64,000 nucleotides of DNA from Curvularia sp. ZM96 (GCA_022457065.1 JAJGBQ010000003.1:620001-684000); one strand, 5' to 3'; counted from the stretch's first letter, positions 1 to 12,536 are shown. The notes: a model not told the origin generated them from the sequence alone. Made by a program: numbers and translations.

Positions 1-926
1 CCCGTTAAGCGGGTCATTGACTATGCGGTAGGTTCATTCCACCAAGAAATGCGACAGGATGAACTCACTCTTCCAATTGCAATGGCATGCGAGAGATACA
101 CACGCTTCAGTGGCTGAAGGTGCCATTGGGGAGTGGATTAGCCTTTTTCTGTACAGAGTAGCAAGAGTATAAGAAATAACATGTTCATGGTCAGGTCAAA
201 CCCCGAGTCAACCGCGCGCAAACCGCCGTCGAAACCGCAAACGTCAAGCACTCGATGAACCCCTTCGACGAACTCTCAATCGAAGAAGCCGTGCGCATGC
301 GCGAGAAAAAGGCACACCATGCCAACGCCCCCGCAGTCGAGGAAATCGTAGCCTTCTCCGCCGGCGTCGCTAAATCCCAGGACATCCTGCGCACAGCCAT
401 GGCCATGGGCGCCGACCGCGGCATCCACGTTGTCGTTGAGGAAAAAGATACCCTAGAGCCGCTGGGTGTAGCCAAGCTTCTGCGCAAAGTCGTCGAGGAA
501 CAAAAGAGCAATCTGGTTATACTGGGCAAGCAAGCCATTGATGACGACGCGGGGCAAACAGGCCAGATGCTGGCTGGCCTGCTCAACTGGCCGCAAGCCA
601 CGCAGGCATCCAAGGTCACCATCAATGACCAATCCGTCGAGGTTGTCCAGGAAGTCGATGGTGGTGTACAGACGATCAAGGCTAAGCTGCCCATGGTGAT
701 TACGACGGATCTGCGGCTCAACGAGCCCCGCTACGCGAGTTTACCCAACATCATGAAGGCGAAGAAGAAGCCGTTAGACAAGAAGAGCTTGAGCGATTAC
801 GGTCTGGATAGCGAGATCAGGCTCAAGACAGTGAAGGTGACGGAGCCGGCGCCACGCAAGGGCGGTGTCAAGGTCGAGGATGTGGATGGCATGATTGGCA
901 AGCTCAAGGAGCTGGGCGCTTTGTAA
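1..926 (+). CDS. ETFB: Electron transfer flavoprotein beta subunit, 5' partial
   Basis: Beta subunit of the mitochondrial matrix electron transfer flavoprotein, which passes electrons from acyl-CoA dehydrogenases to ETF-ubiquinone oxidoreductase. Two exons are visible: 1-27 (reads PVKRVIDYA) and 195-926, joined in phase 0 across an intron at 28-194. The N-terminal residues before PVKR lie outside the window. Supporting motifs are VKHSMNPFDELSIEEA, the nucleotide-binding DDDAGQTGQMLAGLLNW and the C-terminal family signature around LPMVITTDLRLNEPRYASL followed by NIMKAKK. The visible protein is 252 residues against about 260 for the family, so only a few residues are missing. The long antisense ORF over 191-721 is a shadow. 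Confidence 0.95.
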
Positions 927-1117
927 ATGTCGTGCAGCGATGCAAAACAAAAGAAACGAATAAATATCACAGACGCACAAGATTGTTGTGTCTATAAGTC
1001 ACAGCTTTTTCGTGCATGGAAAAACATATCCTCTGAACAAAAACCTGGTTTGACTAAGAAAGAACCGTTGAATTGTATAAACCATGAATCTATGCTACTG
1101 ACAGCACCTATCCCAGA

Positions 1118-2520
1118 TCACGAAGATTGTGCAGCAAAGAAACTAAGGAAACTGCCTACAGTGAGGCCGCTCACGAGACATAGCGACATGAAGCCACCCG
1201 CGGCCTCGAGCTCGTCTGGCTCAACCCACTCGGCGAAACCCATCATACAGTTGCTGCCGAGATATCCGTTTGTCATGCCAAAGAACAACTGGACAACGAA
1301 AAGATAGAAGAAATCAGAGGGGATGGCTGCACCTTTGCCACCAATGTTGCAGAGAAGATACAGGGGTATGAACAAGACCCTTGCAATGGAAAGGAAAAAC
1401 AGTAGCTGTGGGCGATGCGTGAGACGCAGAGCTGGCAGTGCAGGCCCCACGCGACCGATGAGATCACCAAGGTTCCAGAAGAAGAAGCCTAGAGGGATAA
1501 AAGCCGCAGGTTGGAACAGGCGAGAAGCGTTGGATGGATCTCGTACGCTTAACACTTGGGGCGTAAAGACAGGGAAGAACATGGTTATTGCAAATGTGAT
1601 GAAGATGGCGCCAGCAAGCCAGAAAAGCTTCTTAAGCAGTCTTGTCAGTGGCACGCCTTTGCGCTCACTGCGATCTGTATCGTATTCGGGATCCTCATTG
1701 TAGGAAGTACGCATCATGCGCTGTTTGGAGCTGTCCCTGGAGAGCAGGTAGAAGAAGGCGACCAAAGTTGCAACAGAAACGCCAGTGGCAGTCAAGAAAT
1801 AGACAAAGGCAGAAGTGCTGGACTCTTGTGGGGTTCCGTCAACATGGTGCTTTGCCTTGGGGACAGAGAGCACAGAGATGATCTGGGTTATGGCTGGCAG
1901 GACACCGGCAATACCTTGGCCGGACATGATTCCCTGGGTATACTCTTCTCGTCCAAAGCCAGATACGTAGGCAAAGACGCCGTTTTGACACAGCCCGGTA
2001 GCCAAGCTAGCAATCAGCACCATAACCATGAGGAAGGCAAAGTAGACGCCGACCGATACACCCAGGAACAGTTTTGTAGATATAGCAAGCAGTGCGAAGA
2101 CGATAGCGTTCAGGGCGAGCGAGGCGATGATACGTCTCGGGTAGTTTGCGCGGGCTTGTAGCTTGGTCAGGACTATCATGGAGCCTAGGTTGCCTACAGT
2201 GGAGACTGAGAGAATGCCGGACTGGAAGTTACGGAGGAGGCTATCGTTGGACTCGAAGCGTCGCTGGAAGTATGGTGCTGCTGCTAGGAACATGTTCCTA
2301 GACGGTTATCAGTCGTGTGCTAGTAACGAGAGTGTTTTGAAGCATACCAGGCCCACAGCATGGCAACTCCCAGCAGGGTGAAGACGGCATAGTCAGTCCA
2401 CGAGAAGGCCTGCTCTTCGGCGTCAATATGCTCTCCATCAGGCCGTTCAGAGCCACCTTGTAGTGGCTCATACGAAGCAGCCGGTTCTTCACGATCGAAT
2501 ATCTTGCGTAAGCGCTCCAT
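1118..2520 (-). CDS. Equilibrative nucleoside transporter (ENT/SLC29, Fun26-like)
   Basis: Integral membrane nucleoside/nucleobase transporter of the ENT family; the fungal member Fun26 works at the vacuole or lysosome. Exon 1 is 2520-2348 and exon 2 is 2297-1118, with a 50-nt intron at 2347-2298; joining restores LLGVAMLWAWNMFLAAAPYF, the ENT TM1 signature. The product is 450 residues with a hydrophilic N-terminus, about ten or eleven hydrophobic segments, and an acidic/basic cytosolic loop near the middle (SYNEDPEYDTDRSERKG). The C-terminal part has FFGMTNGYLGSNCMM, typical of ENT proteins. It is head to head with the Iwr1 gene, 470 bp apart. Substrate range cannot be read from sequence. 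Confidence 0.92.
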
Positions 2521-2990
2521 GGCGTATGGGTGTATCGATGGCCAGGCGCTATCAGGCGTCTGGGGCGAAGTTGCGGAGTTACGGACGTCTTGATAACGAG
2601 GCTAGGTGCAAGTGAGGGTTCTCAAGGGATATGCGAAGGTTCACCGTGTACATGCGAAGACAAGGGACATGTTCAGGCAGCACGGGCACTAGTCCAACTC
2701 ATGACTACAGCGCGTGGATGAGCAACGACAGCAGGCAGGTGATGTCGCGGTGCACGTCGCTGTCGCACGGACGTCGCGCTAGGCATGGGGCTCTGCCTGC
2801 AGAACGCGGGATGGCCGCAAGGGCTTGATGTCACCTCCACCCCCGCCCTACCCCTCCGATTCGCTGCACGAACTCAACTCCGAAATATTGTATACTGGTT
2901 TCGACAAAGGTCACTGATACTAGTAGTCTGAGGCACGTCCGGATACACATAGTGTTGTAAACAGCAGCCTTTCAACACTGTGCAGTCGCC
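2521..2990. promoter_or_regulatory. Intergenic region between divergent ENT and Iwr1 genes
   Basis: These 470 bp separate two divergent start codons, so the segment must hold both promoters. No ORF here resembles a real gene and no clear TATA box was seen. Confidence 0.5.
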
Positions 2991-4052
2991 ATGTCGTCGC
3001 ATATGCCGCCGCAAACGATATCTATCAAGCGCAAACGCACCGAAGCGCCAGTGGACTCGCTGCGTATCAATCACGAAGTCAAGCGCCAAAAGAGTCAGAA
3101 TTTAGATTCAGGCTTCGCCTCTGAGCCAGAGGTACAATTCTTCTTCCGGCGACTCACCAAGCCAGGCGACGATGCCTCAGCCCACCTGGCCTCAGCCCCT
3201 CCGACGCCGACCGCACAACGGCGTTTTCGACTCGATCCTGTATCAAGAATCGGTGCGAAGAGACATTTTGTCGAGGAACAAGAGGCTACTAGAGATGAGA
3301 GTGCTTTGGTTGGAGGGCGAGTGCAGTCGCCGGCATCCGAGCCTGAACCCAACACAACATCACGACCGCGGAAGCGGCCTGGTGCGGGGAGTGCACTGCG
3401 TCATACATCGAGACCAGGCGCACAAAGACAACCTCAAGTTTCAGAGCCATCTGAAAATGATGTTCGCAAGCTCGAAGCGCTTTCAAAAGAGGTGGAGAAA
3501 ACAGACAACCTCAAGATACCCCCAGTCTCCCCCTCCAAGTACAAGCCCAAGGCTCCAGTGAAACGTTTTGCTGAGAGACATCCGGAAAAGGCCGCAGCGT
3601 TATCCTCCCATGCCGACCAGGCTATGGATGGCGACGCAATGGATGTTGACAGTGAATACGTCTACGACCACTACATCCGCGAACCAGTCTTACCAAATGC
3701 GCCCGAGCCTACCGGTACTGTAGGTCTGCTAGTTATCGGCGAAGAGGACGCAGATTGGTGGGACAACGAAGAAGCCAGCGATCGAGAGTTTGACACAGAT
3801 GATGAGGATGAGAATGCCGAAGACTACTACGCCAATGACTACCCGGAAGACGAGATGAGCGATGATGACGAGTTTGACCGGAACCTGTACAAGTCGAAAT
3901 ATCGTCATGGCAGTGACGAGGAAGAGTACGACATTGAAAATGACAACAGTGACGAGGCGCTTGGCAGTGGGGAAGATGAGGATGATTTGCACTTCAAGAT
4001 GACAGTGCCAAAATCTCAGAGGGCGGGATATTGGGGGATGCAGGGGGAATAA
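2991..4052 (+). CDS. IWR1: Iwr1-like RNA polymerase II nuclear import factor
   Basis: Single-exon gene, 353 residues. Iwr1 binds assembled RNA polymerase II and carries it into the nucleus. The N-terminus is basic (SIKRKRTEAP, VKRQKSQ), in keeping with an import signal. The middle is disordered and Pro/Ser/Arg-rich. The Iwr1 domain lies at about residues 220-320: EYVYDHYIREPV, then acidic runs and the hallmark ANDYPEDEMSDDDEFD. The C-terminus is strongly acidic, then HFKMTVPKSQRAGYW. Low-complexity acid runs alone would be weak evidence, but the YVYDxYxRE element followed by NDYPEDE is specific. The start is the first Met in frame, just after a stop-rich leader. Confidence 0.85.
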   Translation: MSSHMPPQTISIKRKRTEAPVDSLRINHEVKRQKSQNLDSGFASEPEVQFFFRRLTKPGDDASAHLASAPPTPTAQRRFRLDPVSRIGAKRHFVEEQEATRDESALVGGRVQSPASEPEPNTTSRPRKRPGAGSALRHTSRPGAQRQPQVSEPSENDVRKLEALSKEVEKTDNLKIPPVSPSKYKPKAPVKRFAERHPEKAAALSSHADQAMDGDAMDVDSEYVYDHYIREPVLPNAPEPTGTVGLLVIGEEDADWWDNEEASDREFDTDDEDENAEDYYANDYPEDEMSDDDEFDRNLYKSKYRHGSDEEEYDIENDNSDEALGSGEDEDDLHFKMTVPKSQRAGYWGMQGE

Positions 4053-7000
4053 GGTTTGTCGACCGTGTGGCAACTACAAGGATTCATGGAAGATGGTATT
4101 TGGTGTACCAAAATAGTCCGGTAAAATCGCACAATCCACAAGCAACACCACCATGACTATATGAACATTATATGACAGATCAAGTAAATTGACTTTATAA
4201 CCTAGGCATATTCGATCTGTTCCGTGTTCCTAAGAACTGAAAAGTGCATATGGCTAGAGTTGTAGTAGGGGCAGTTTTATTCGGGCTATTGTGGTATACA
4301 GAGAGGGTGCACCATGTTCGCATTGCGTGCATTGAAAGGGCTATCGTATACACCTAGACGTGTGTTTCGGCACTGATGATGACACTCGTCTCACCGCTCC
4401 GGGTCTTGTTAAGCGTCATTTTCTTTTTCGTTACCTAGATTGAGCTATAAGATTGCAGTTTCCAGCCCCACTCGATCTTGTTAGGCTGAACGGTGAGTAT
4501 AATGGATTCTTGTTGTTCTACCAACTTTGTTGATAAGCCAAGACTCGCAGATCACAACTTCAAACCAAACTATATCTACTGCGCTTGTGGCTGAGCCAGA
4601 GTATCAGTTGGGCATGAGGTAACTCAACCAAAGTCTATGGACGCGAGGGGCAACTCCTCGGGTGAAAGTGATACGAGCAGACATCATGCTGTTTGAAGGG
4701 GAGGACATGAGTAGATCTCGTACAGTTCGAGTGTTATGCGCAATAGCATCGGAAGCTTCCGTGTTAGGAGGTAATGTTCCAGAAAAGAAGCCACAGCTTT
4801 TTCGATTATGTAAAAACAATAACGCAGGCCCGTGGGTGGTTGCCTCAGCTGCTGCATAGGGAAAGAGCAGTCGGTGTTGATGGGCACAAACAATTTCCAC
4901 GGGCTCTCCCTTTCTCCTCCCTTCCCCTCTCTCCCTTGGAGGAATAGTTCCATCACCGCCCAACCAGTGAGTACCTTAAGCCCAAGAGTACGATCCAGGT
5001 TAGCGAGTTGCGGTCTACAGAGTTGCGGTCAAAGTTTGTTGAATCACACACATCGGTCAGAAAAGCAGGCCAATTGTTGTCGGCGAGGCTGCAATTGGAC
5101 AGGCAACGTATGGGAAACCCACTAGCACGACTTCAATTACGCAGCCTTCAAACTGGGCGACAAACCAGCGTGATGCACAAAAACCGGTATACAAAACAAC
5201 TTTGCCCGGCCCCGACAGGCAACGTTGCACACCCATGGCGGATGGTTTTGTCCCGACAGGGCCAAAGACGAGGCGAGGATCAGGATGCCCCAGACCAGGC
5301 CGTGCAGTAGGCCAATGCGGGGAATGCGGGATTCCAATCAACAAAGCAAAGATGGGGAAAACACCGGACAAGGTTCGCATGGTATTACTCCCTTGGTAGT
5401 CGAAACATAAGGTGATGTCGGAGTTGCGTTAGCTTATGCTTAAAGTATACCACAAGTCTCCCGACGGCATCCCATTCGTCGCGGGTCATGGAACGACGCT
5501 ACCACAGATGAGCTTGGCAACAAGAAGATGTATGATGAGGTCGCAAATAAAGAAGAAAAGGAAAAGAAAAAAAAGACGCACGGTTTGCGCGGGCGCGTTG
5601 GACACTTTCGGCAGTCGATTTTTCCTATCAGTAAATGGGCTCGCGCATCGATGGTTCGGATTATGCGGACAACACGGAGGCAGCTACGAATTACTCACAA
5701 TGTCACACACATGGATTCGTCGAGACTTTCTGAAGTGAGGACTAGGCCGCTAAAGTTTCCGATCTACGGCTCCATGCCTAAGCAAGAGCATAGCAGGGAC
5801 AAGGCGGCCGGACGCATGGTGGTCCTTGACTAAACAGCGGAAAAGGGCCAAACATGTCACTCTTGTACGAGACCTGTAACCGTGCTCGATAGGGGTAGGA
5901 GAGCGAGTGGGTAATATCACTCCCCCGAGGCACATGTCGGCTCGAGCGTTGTTCCGAGCAGCCTTCTCGAAGCCTGATCTCAGCGAAGAATACGATTGAT
6001 GCCACAGCCTATGCGCGGGGTGGGCATCACTGTTTTTTATTTATTCCTTTTATTCCCGCACCACACCAGGATGCCCATGGTTGTCGCTTCACGCAGCGGC
6101 GCAAGCCCAAGTCGAGTGGAGAGCGAAGGGCTGGGCGCATGTGGGCGCATATGTACAAACTATACGCCTTGTTTCTCAGGAGAGGGCGAATCCCAGGCCG
6201 TTGGGATCCGGGGAATCAAGGCCGGAGCTCCACTTTCCCCATCCTAATCCCACACCCATCCCTTGGGCGCGCACCACTACCAGCCTCGCGTGGGATGTGT
6301 GCATATCTCCCATCCATGCCTTGATAGAGGAGCGGTCAGAGAATTGCATGCTCGGCCCGGCCTGGCCATGACTGATGGCCCAGTCATGATGATGCTGATG
6401 ATGACGATGGTGCCACTCAATGTTACGATGCTTACGCCAGGGAACCTAAACCATTCACTCTCTTTACTCGTGTTCTCTGTGCTGGCTGTCACTCTGGGCA
6501 GCCCACGTCACGTCGCGACCGGCTTCCACCCGCCGGCACCCGCTCGCTTACAGTGTATTGGTTTGTTTCTTCGGCCCGTCTGCCACTTTCCTCTTCCATG
6601 AGGAATCTTGCCTGCAGCCCTGATCACCGTCCGGGCATGGTCTGGACTTTGCGGGCCCCCAGGCGCAACGTCGGCCGCCAATGTAGCCTGTCGCAATTCA
6701 TCCGCTTCCCCGGCTTCCTGCCGGCGCGCCCTTTGATTCACGTCCTGATACACTTTTTTTGCTTTTAGCTCAAAGCGTCTTTCCCGTCCGGAAGGGCCCT
6801 GTACTGGTACTAGTGATGCGAGTCAGTCTTGTCCTTCTGGCGGTGAATAATCGCTTGATCTCCTGCTTTGGTCGTCGTGTATAAGACGAGCGCCCCCTTC
6901 CACGCGGTGGTTGCCCATTTCTCTACAACACTTTCCGGGAGAATTACCTTTCACCATCTGACTCGTATCTCAACCACGTCAGCCCTTGCTTCACTTTTAT

Positions 7001-7448
7001 ACAAAGCCACCTCGCTTCCTCGACACATATCCCTAACCAGCCTGCCAGCCAACACATTCTTGCAGTCCACTCACTCGCTCCTATCCGAAACAAGATGTGA
7101 GTGTAACCCTGCTTTCGCCTCCACGCCAGCGCATCCCCCAGAACCCCAGCCCTGTGCCACGGCCTTCGCCTTTCTTCCATGTCCATGGCAACTAGCGTCT
7201 GACTCATCCCTTTTCTAGATTTACCATTCGATTATTCCTACCGAACTCAGTCTTCAGTCTGGCCTGTTGTCACACACCCAAAACACGGCCCATCAATACA
7301 TAATCTTACTTATTGCCCACTCCACAACGCCGCTTGGTTCCGCACCACAAATCAATTCCACGTACCGCCTGTCTAGTCAATACCGGCCGTACATACAAAC
7401 AACTTTAATATCCTCTAAATCTACCAACCACATCAACCAACTCTCAAA
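4053..7448. other. Gene-poor region and leader of the small gene at 7449
   Basis: About 3.4 kb with many short ORFs on both strands, none with a recognisable domain, fungal-like composition or splice-linked partner. From about 6400 the plus strand turns pyrimidine-rich, as expected of a promoter and 5' leader for the ORF at 7449. A TATA-like TATAAG is at 6880-6885. Confidence 0.5.
7097..7218 (+). other. Candidate 5'-UTR intron upstream of the 71-residue ORF
   Basis: A GTGAGT donor starts at 7097 and a polypyrimidine tract with TTTTCTAG ends at 7218. Both match the splice signals of coding introns in this window. The donor interrupts an upstream ATG at 7095-7097, so splicing would remove it from the leader. 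Inferred from sequence only. Confidence 0.4.
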
Positions 7449-7664
7449 ATGATGCCCGTATCAACAACCCCCTTCAACCCCCGCAAGCGCCTCTCCATCC
7501 TCACCAACTCTACCCTTGGCCACGATGTCAGCGCCGCTCTCAAAGCCTCGGCCAGTCTCTCCCGCTCTTCAAGTTTCAACGAAACTCCGGCTCCGCCCCC
7601 ATCGCCAGTCGACTTTAGCTTTCCCAGCACTCCGACCGGAAGTGTGAGGGAAGGCTCCAACTAG
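7449..7664 (+). CDS. Small uncharacterised protein, 71 residues
   Basis: I do not recognise this protein. It begins MMPVSTTPFNPRKRLSILT, has a short Ala/Ser helix-like stretch (DVSAALKASASLSRSSSF) and ends in a Pro/Ser-rich tail (APPPSPVDF, STPTGSV). It has no signal peptide or membrane segment. Reasons to treat it as real: an A-rich context before the first ATG (TCTCAAAATG), codon use like neighbouring genes, and a long CT-rich leader with a TATA-like box at 6880 and a candidate intron at 7097-7218. The RKRLS and SRSSSF stretches could be kinase sites. The alternative is a uORF or chance ORF in a non-coding transcript. Confidence 0.55.
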   Translation: MMPVSTTPFNPRKRLSILTNSTLGHDVSAALKASASLSRSSSFNETPAPPPSPVDFSFPSTPTGSVREGSN

Positions 7665-10600
7665 GAGATTTCGGCGACACGACCATTTCTTGTTCTCCTT
7701 TTATCTCTATTTGCGATTTGTACTTCGACTTCCTTTTGGTACCTGGTTGTATGGCTTTTTCATGTCATTCTTTCTCTGGTGCCTGATGGGAAAGGCTTTT
7801 GATTTGCACATTTAGCGTGTTTTTTTTTTTCGTTCATAACGAGACGATGGTGGATTATTGCGTTGATATGCACACTTATTCCTTGGGGTTTTCTAATGAC
7901 GACGGATCACAAAACGGCGGTTGGATTTTGAATGTATTTTTTTTGGTTACCTGGCTGGCATCTGGATCAACAATACTGGTTGAGGAGAGATACCTCCACC
8001 ACCCCCATGCAAGCCTGGTATGATCCCGTGTGGGACCGCTTGAACTTGCACTTTTTCTATTCTCGTCGTTCTTTTTCTTTTTCTGCCGACGCCTACGTTT
8101 TGGACAGATGAATGTCGTCATCCCTCTCCTCGGGAAATTGTACACAGTATATGACAATGAATATTTGACTCATCAACTTCAAACACGCCCTCTCTCGTAC
8201 CTGCGCTCGGGCTTCCGAGATGTCCACGACTTTTTTTGCTTTTACTGCCTACTACGTCACACATTATAGAACGCGAATTTGTTATTTGGCACAACAACGC
8301 ACCCAAGTTCATGATCCCACGATCCGATCATATATACCAGGTCTCATCAGCCTCAACATCAACGACATCATCACTATCCGACCCCCACTCTCACGCCACA
8401 CTGTCATCCTGCACAGCCCTTTTTTTCAGCCCTACATCGGAAAATTTAGACTTAGCTTGCCAATCGTGCTTGTCCGATCGCGATCTAAACATTTTTGCCC
8501 AGAAGCCGTCTAGCCCATTTTGAAGCAGCCTTACCTAATCTTCCCATTTAACATACTGCAGCCAGGTGCGAATCAGAGTTTTGTAGTGTGTACATCCCCA
8601 GCTCTCCGTAGCTGCCTCATAGTACCCCAATGCATCTTGGCTTCTGAACAAAAAGCAGGATAGGCCGGTATGCTTTTGTACGCTTACTGTTTACTTGGGA
8701 TGAGTAGGTTACATGGAAAATATGACACGTGCTATGTTTATGTAATAATGGCATTGCGATGTAGTAGCGCGTGATCAGACTGTGTGTATAGATGAGATTC
8801 CCATGGGAGTAGAAAGACATCTTCTACACTCAATATCCCACTGGGGACTCATTCTCAGATGTATCCTTGACTACTTGATTGCGAATCACTGGTTTTATAT
8901 CTTGAGCGTGTTAACTTTTTCGTGCCACGGTAGTTTCTGGGTTTGTGTATTTTGTTTCGGGGGATTGAGGGATGTCTAGAAGTACTATTCACGCCATGAT
9001 ATGAAAATCCGCTTTTAGCGAAGACTTCAGTACTATTATTCTGCCACAACCATTGCGGTATCGAAGCGTATTATAAAATTTCTTGCTATAGACTTGCGCC
9101 TATTGAGCGTCGTTTTCCTTGATGTAACGGGTCCAAATGCGGTGAGAATATGTTTCAAGAGTGGCCGGCCATGCACCGACAAGGCTCAATACGTAGCAGC
9201 AAAGCCGGATAGCGTGTAAAAACGGCGTGCTAGCTAGCGTGTAAGGGTTCATGAATACAACAAAGCTCACTGCATCTCATTTGAACCTCGGGCTGGAGCC
9301 TGGGATCTGGCTATCTTACTTGCTCGACGGCGAAAGGTGAACAAGCTGTATTTGGGGAGCTAATGCATCAGGTTGAATTTGAGGCAGTAAATGGTATCTG
9401 GCACTCTGGTGTGCTGGGAAGTGGAACTGGATTGATAAGCTCCATGTGTGTCACTCTCACTTGTGAGGCACTTGTCGGATCAGTCATAGCTCTCAAACTG
9501 CATCACTTGATTCGTTTTTACCTCATAGTCGTAACGAGGCCGTGGTTGACGAAGAGAAGAACGTACGATTAGCTTATGTGCTTATATGTAGATGTGACAC
9601 AGCGTACATGCCGCAGCATCAGTCTCGTTACTGTCCTTCTCTTGTGACGTGTTCAGCACCTGAGCAAGCCGTTTGTTTGCTCACACCCCCGCCCTACCGT
9701 TCGTCAACGCACTCATCCACGCACCTGTTCCAAGCGGTCCACGTCCAATGTTTGTTTGCTACACGCGGGGATATCTTAGTGTATATAATCACTCTAATTT
9801 CGCCGTTTGCTCATCAGGGGTCAATCCCAATAGGACCAACCAGTACACCCGCTCGTCTTTGAGACGTCTTAGTCGAGTTGGTACACTGCACGGCATTGAG
9901 ACGTCTTTGTCGTGTTAGTGGCGTACAACCACTTGTATGGGCACCCGGTGGCAGTGTTTAAAGGTTGTTCAAGCGCATAGCATTATAAGAACATGAATGT
10001 GATCATTCGTACCTTGATGTTAGTCTGATACTGCCGGAATGTTGCATACTAGCTGGGGTTCGTTCAACGACGGGAGCGATTCTTTTTAGTTTATTTCTTG
10101 CGTTATTTTTTGCTGTACATTCTTTTACGTGTAGTGATAGCAAGGTTCTCTTAACACTATCACATCACCCAACCGACGATTATTGCTCACTTGCCTAACC
10201 TTTTGGTTTAAGAGCAAACCGAATTGGTATTCTAGTTAATCCAAGCCCGGGGTCCCACATTGATTGATCTGTTGATTAGCAAGTCTGGCAGCAAAACACG
10301 AGAAAGACCTGTCTAATTCAAAGCGAAGACCAAAACAGCAACCATCACAAAGCGCACAGTCCAATGAAATTTATATTCCCTCTATGAAATGCAAGGCAAG
10401 TTTCCCACATCGAGATACCTACTCCCCCTCTGTTCACATTCACAAGCTACTGCCAAGTAGAGACTTGTGATCGTACCAACCTCTTCCCGGTAGCATCCAT
10501 TTGCACATGTCTCGAGTCTTCTTCTTGAAAGCAACCAATGAAAAATCTCGACCACGACCATCAGATAGCTAGCGAGGCATGCGTGTGAAGTAGAGGCAAT

Positions 10601-10702
10601 ATTCCGTATTCATTCAAAGCGACCTGTAAGAGTCCACTTGGGCAGTAGAAAATAAATGAGGCAGATGTAGGCATTCGGACGGGGATTGAGACCAAAGAAC
10701 GA
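7665..10702. other. Gene-poor region downstream of the small ORF
   Basis: About 3 kb without a supportable gene. The first few hundred bases are T-rich (runs of eight or more T) and probably hold the 3' UTR of the small gene. The rest has only short, domain-free ORFs. No tRNA-like arm was found. Confidence 0.5.
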
Positions 10703-11217
10703 TCAGAATCCACCACGGAGTGCAAGCACCAAGTGCAGTGTCGCACCGCCCTCAAGCTGGTAGTCTGCCGCCGTCTTGTCGTCGCTCCTACACACGATTG
10801 TGTTAGTTTCCGTCCATACGGAATTATGCGTAGTGACAACCAAAAGACATGGTGTGCATATAAAAAGGTGTAAGACGCACATTTGCTTTCCGCCGTAAAT
10901 CAGACGCTGTTGCGCAGGCGGAATACCCTCCTTCTCTTCGACGCGCTCCTTTATTTTCGAGACCTATGCGCCTTGTCAGCTTCCTTGCTTTGCAGACTAC
11001 TCTGAAGTTCCTTGTATAAGTTTTCCCATCTTGGAAAGATCGATGGCTGCGGCAGTGTGTCTAGGCGGTGACGGATTGGCGGCTGCGTACCTTGTAGTCC
11101 GACTCGATGTCGAGCTCGATCTCCTTGCCGGTGAGTGTTCGTACTCTGCCACTTCTATCAGCTTTTGCTCTCTCTTAAACCACGCCCTCGCTGCTCGTAA
11201 ACGTACTTGATCAGCAT
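10703..11217 (-). CDS. RUB1: NEDD8/Rub1 ubiquitin-like modifier
   Basis: Ubiquitin-like protein conjugated mainly to cullins to activate SCF-type ligases. Four exons: 11217-11207 (only 11 nt, MLI plus two bases), 11145-11091, 10963-10881 and 10787-10703, with introns of 61, 127 and 93 nt. The joined frame gives 77 residues starting MLIKVRTLTGKEIELDIE and containing IKERVEEKEGIPPAQQRLIY, GGKQMSDDKTAADYQLEGG and HLVLALRGGF. MLIKVRTLTGKEIE, and Ala at the position where ubiquitin has Arg72 (LALRGG), mark NEDD8 rather than ubiquitin. A single Phe follows the Gly-Gly, so a one-residue tail must be removed before conjugation. Every junction restores the family sequence exactly. Confidence 0.95.
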
Positions 11218-12497
11218 CTTGCCTGTTCTCGTGTGTCGCGCGCTTCAGTGACGTCGATGGTTTATGTGCAGCACGTTTGCCGGTCGCGTCTTGCTTGGTC
11301 GGGTGTTTTGGATCCCAAGGATTCCGGAGCACAGGATGAATACCTCGGTCGGGGCGGTATAGGAAGTAAGAAGCTACAGGCAGCAAAGTAAGTGATTGCT
11401 GTTTGCTGCTGTCGCCGAATGTTCAGGCTGCAGCTGCCACCGCCGCATCACGGACCACCGATGGTGGGGTAGGCCTGCGCCACGAGGTGGGGCAGAGAAA
11501 TGTGGCTGGTGAGTGCTAACTGAATGTGAGGAAGTACTACTACACGAGGATGTATGTTGCAGGGACACAAATGTGTAGCGTGTATACAGATCTCCAGCAT
11601 GGATACAGGAGCATGGGTTGGTACCATCGGAGGGTGATTGTACGGCTATACGCAGGCACATCCATAAACGGCGTGTGTTTCTATGGTGCCCAGCCTAAGG
11701 CCTTCAAATAGATCTGGATACACCTTCCGATCTCTTAACTCTTCTCTGCGGATATTTCAGTACACGCTCCACCAAGGCCTATTGATCATCCCTTTGCATA
11801 CGCCATCAGCATGACCATCCTCTCCCTTCCGCCGAGCAAACCTAACGCCCCGATGTGAGATGCAGAGAAAAAGCAAACATTCCGCGCACATCAGCAAGCC
11901 AGTCAGGGTCTTATATCAGCCCCTTCCAGTAATCCCCTGCCCATTCTACGATAGCCGCAAGAAGAAAGCTTCCCCCGTCCACATTCTCTCGCCCCCGTTG
12001 CTTCACCAAATCAGCCATCCCTCCACAATTACGCGTTTAGATCACACATGCCCGACCACACAAACCACCCAAATCCCACCCAGCCACCAGGAGTCAGCTC
12101 CCTTCATCCCTGTCCTACCATACATACCCTCAAGCCAAGTGAGAGAGAGAGCAAGGTATACATCCACACCACATGTCAAGAACACACCTCACCGCCCCCC
12201 TTCCCCCTTCCCTCGCCCCCACCACACCACCACGCCACCGCTAACTACCGAATCAAAAGCAACGAATAAACATACATACAGCGTACATGATTACTATTCC
12301 GTCACCGCCGCCCCTCCCCTCTACCCCCAAACCCAGCCCCCATATACACGCTTGCTACAACGCAGTATAGCCCCTCTCTCTTCCTGCTAACCTTCGCCCC
12401 CACCCCCCTTTTGCCCCGCCTACCTCCGGCAAAAAAGCAATATGTAGACTGTAGGCGCCAATCAGCCTCTCACCGCCCCTCCGAGACGAGACATCTA

Positions 12498-12536
12498 GTG
12501 TGTGTGTGTATGTGCGCGTGCGTGTGTGTCTGTGTC
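12498..12536. repeat. GT-rich microsatellite
   Basis: Imperfect alternating GT run broken by TATG and GCGCGTGC units. It lies in a non-coding region. Confidence 0.8.

Noticed and set aside
191..721. 176-codon ORF antisense to ETF beta
   Set aside because: Lies wholly opposite a clear conserved coding exon and has no recognisable motif; a mirror-frame shadow.
11860..12390. 176-codon plus-strand ORF, Pro/His/Thr-rich
   Set aside because: Composition simply reflects a C/A-rich DNA tract; no conserved motif, and other frames over the same tract are also open.
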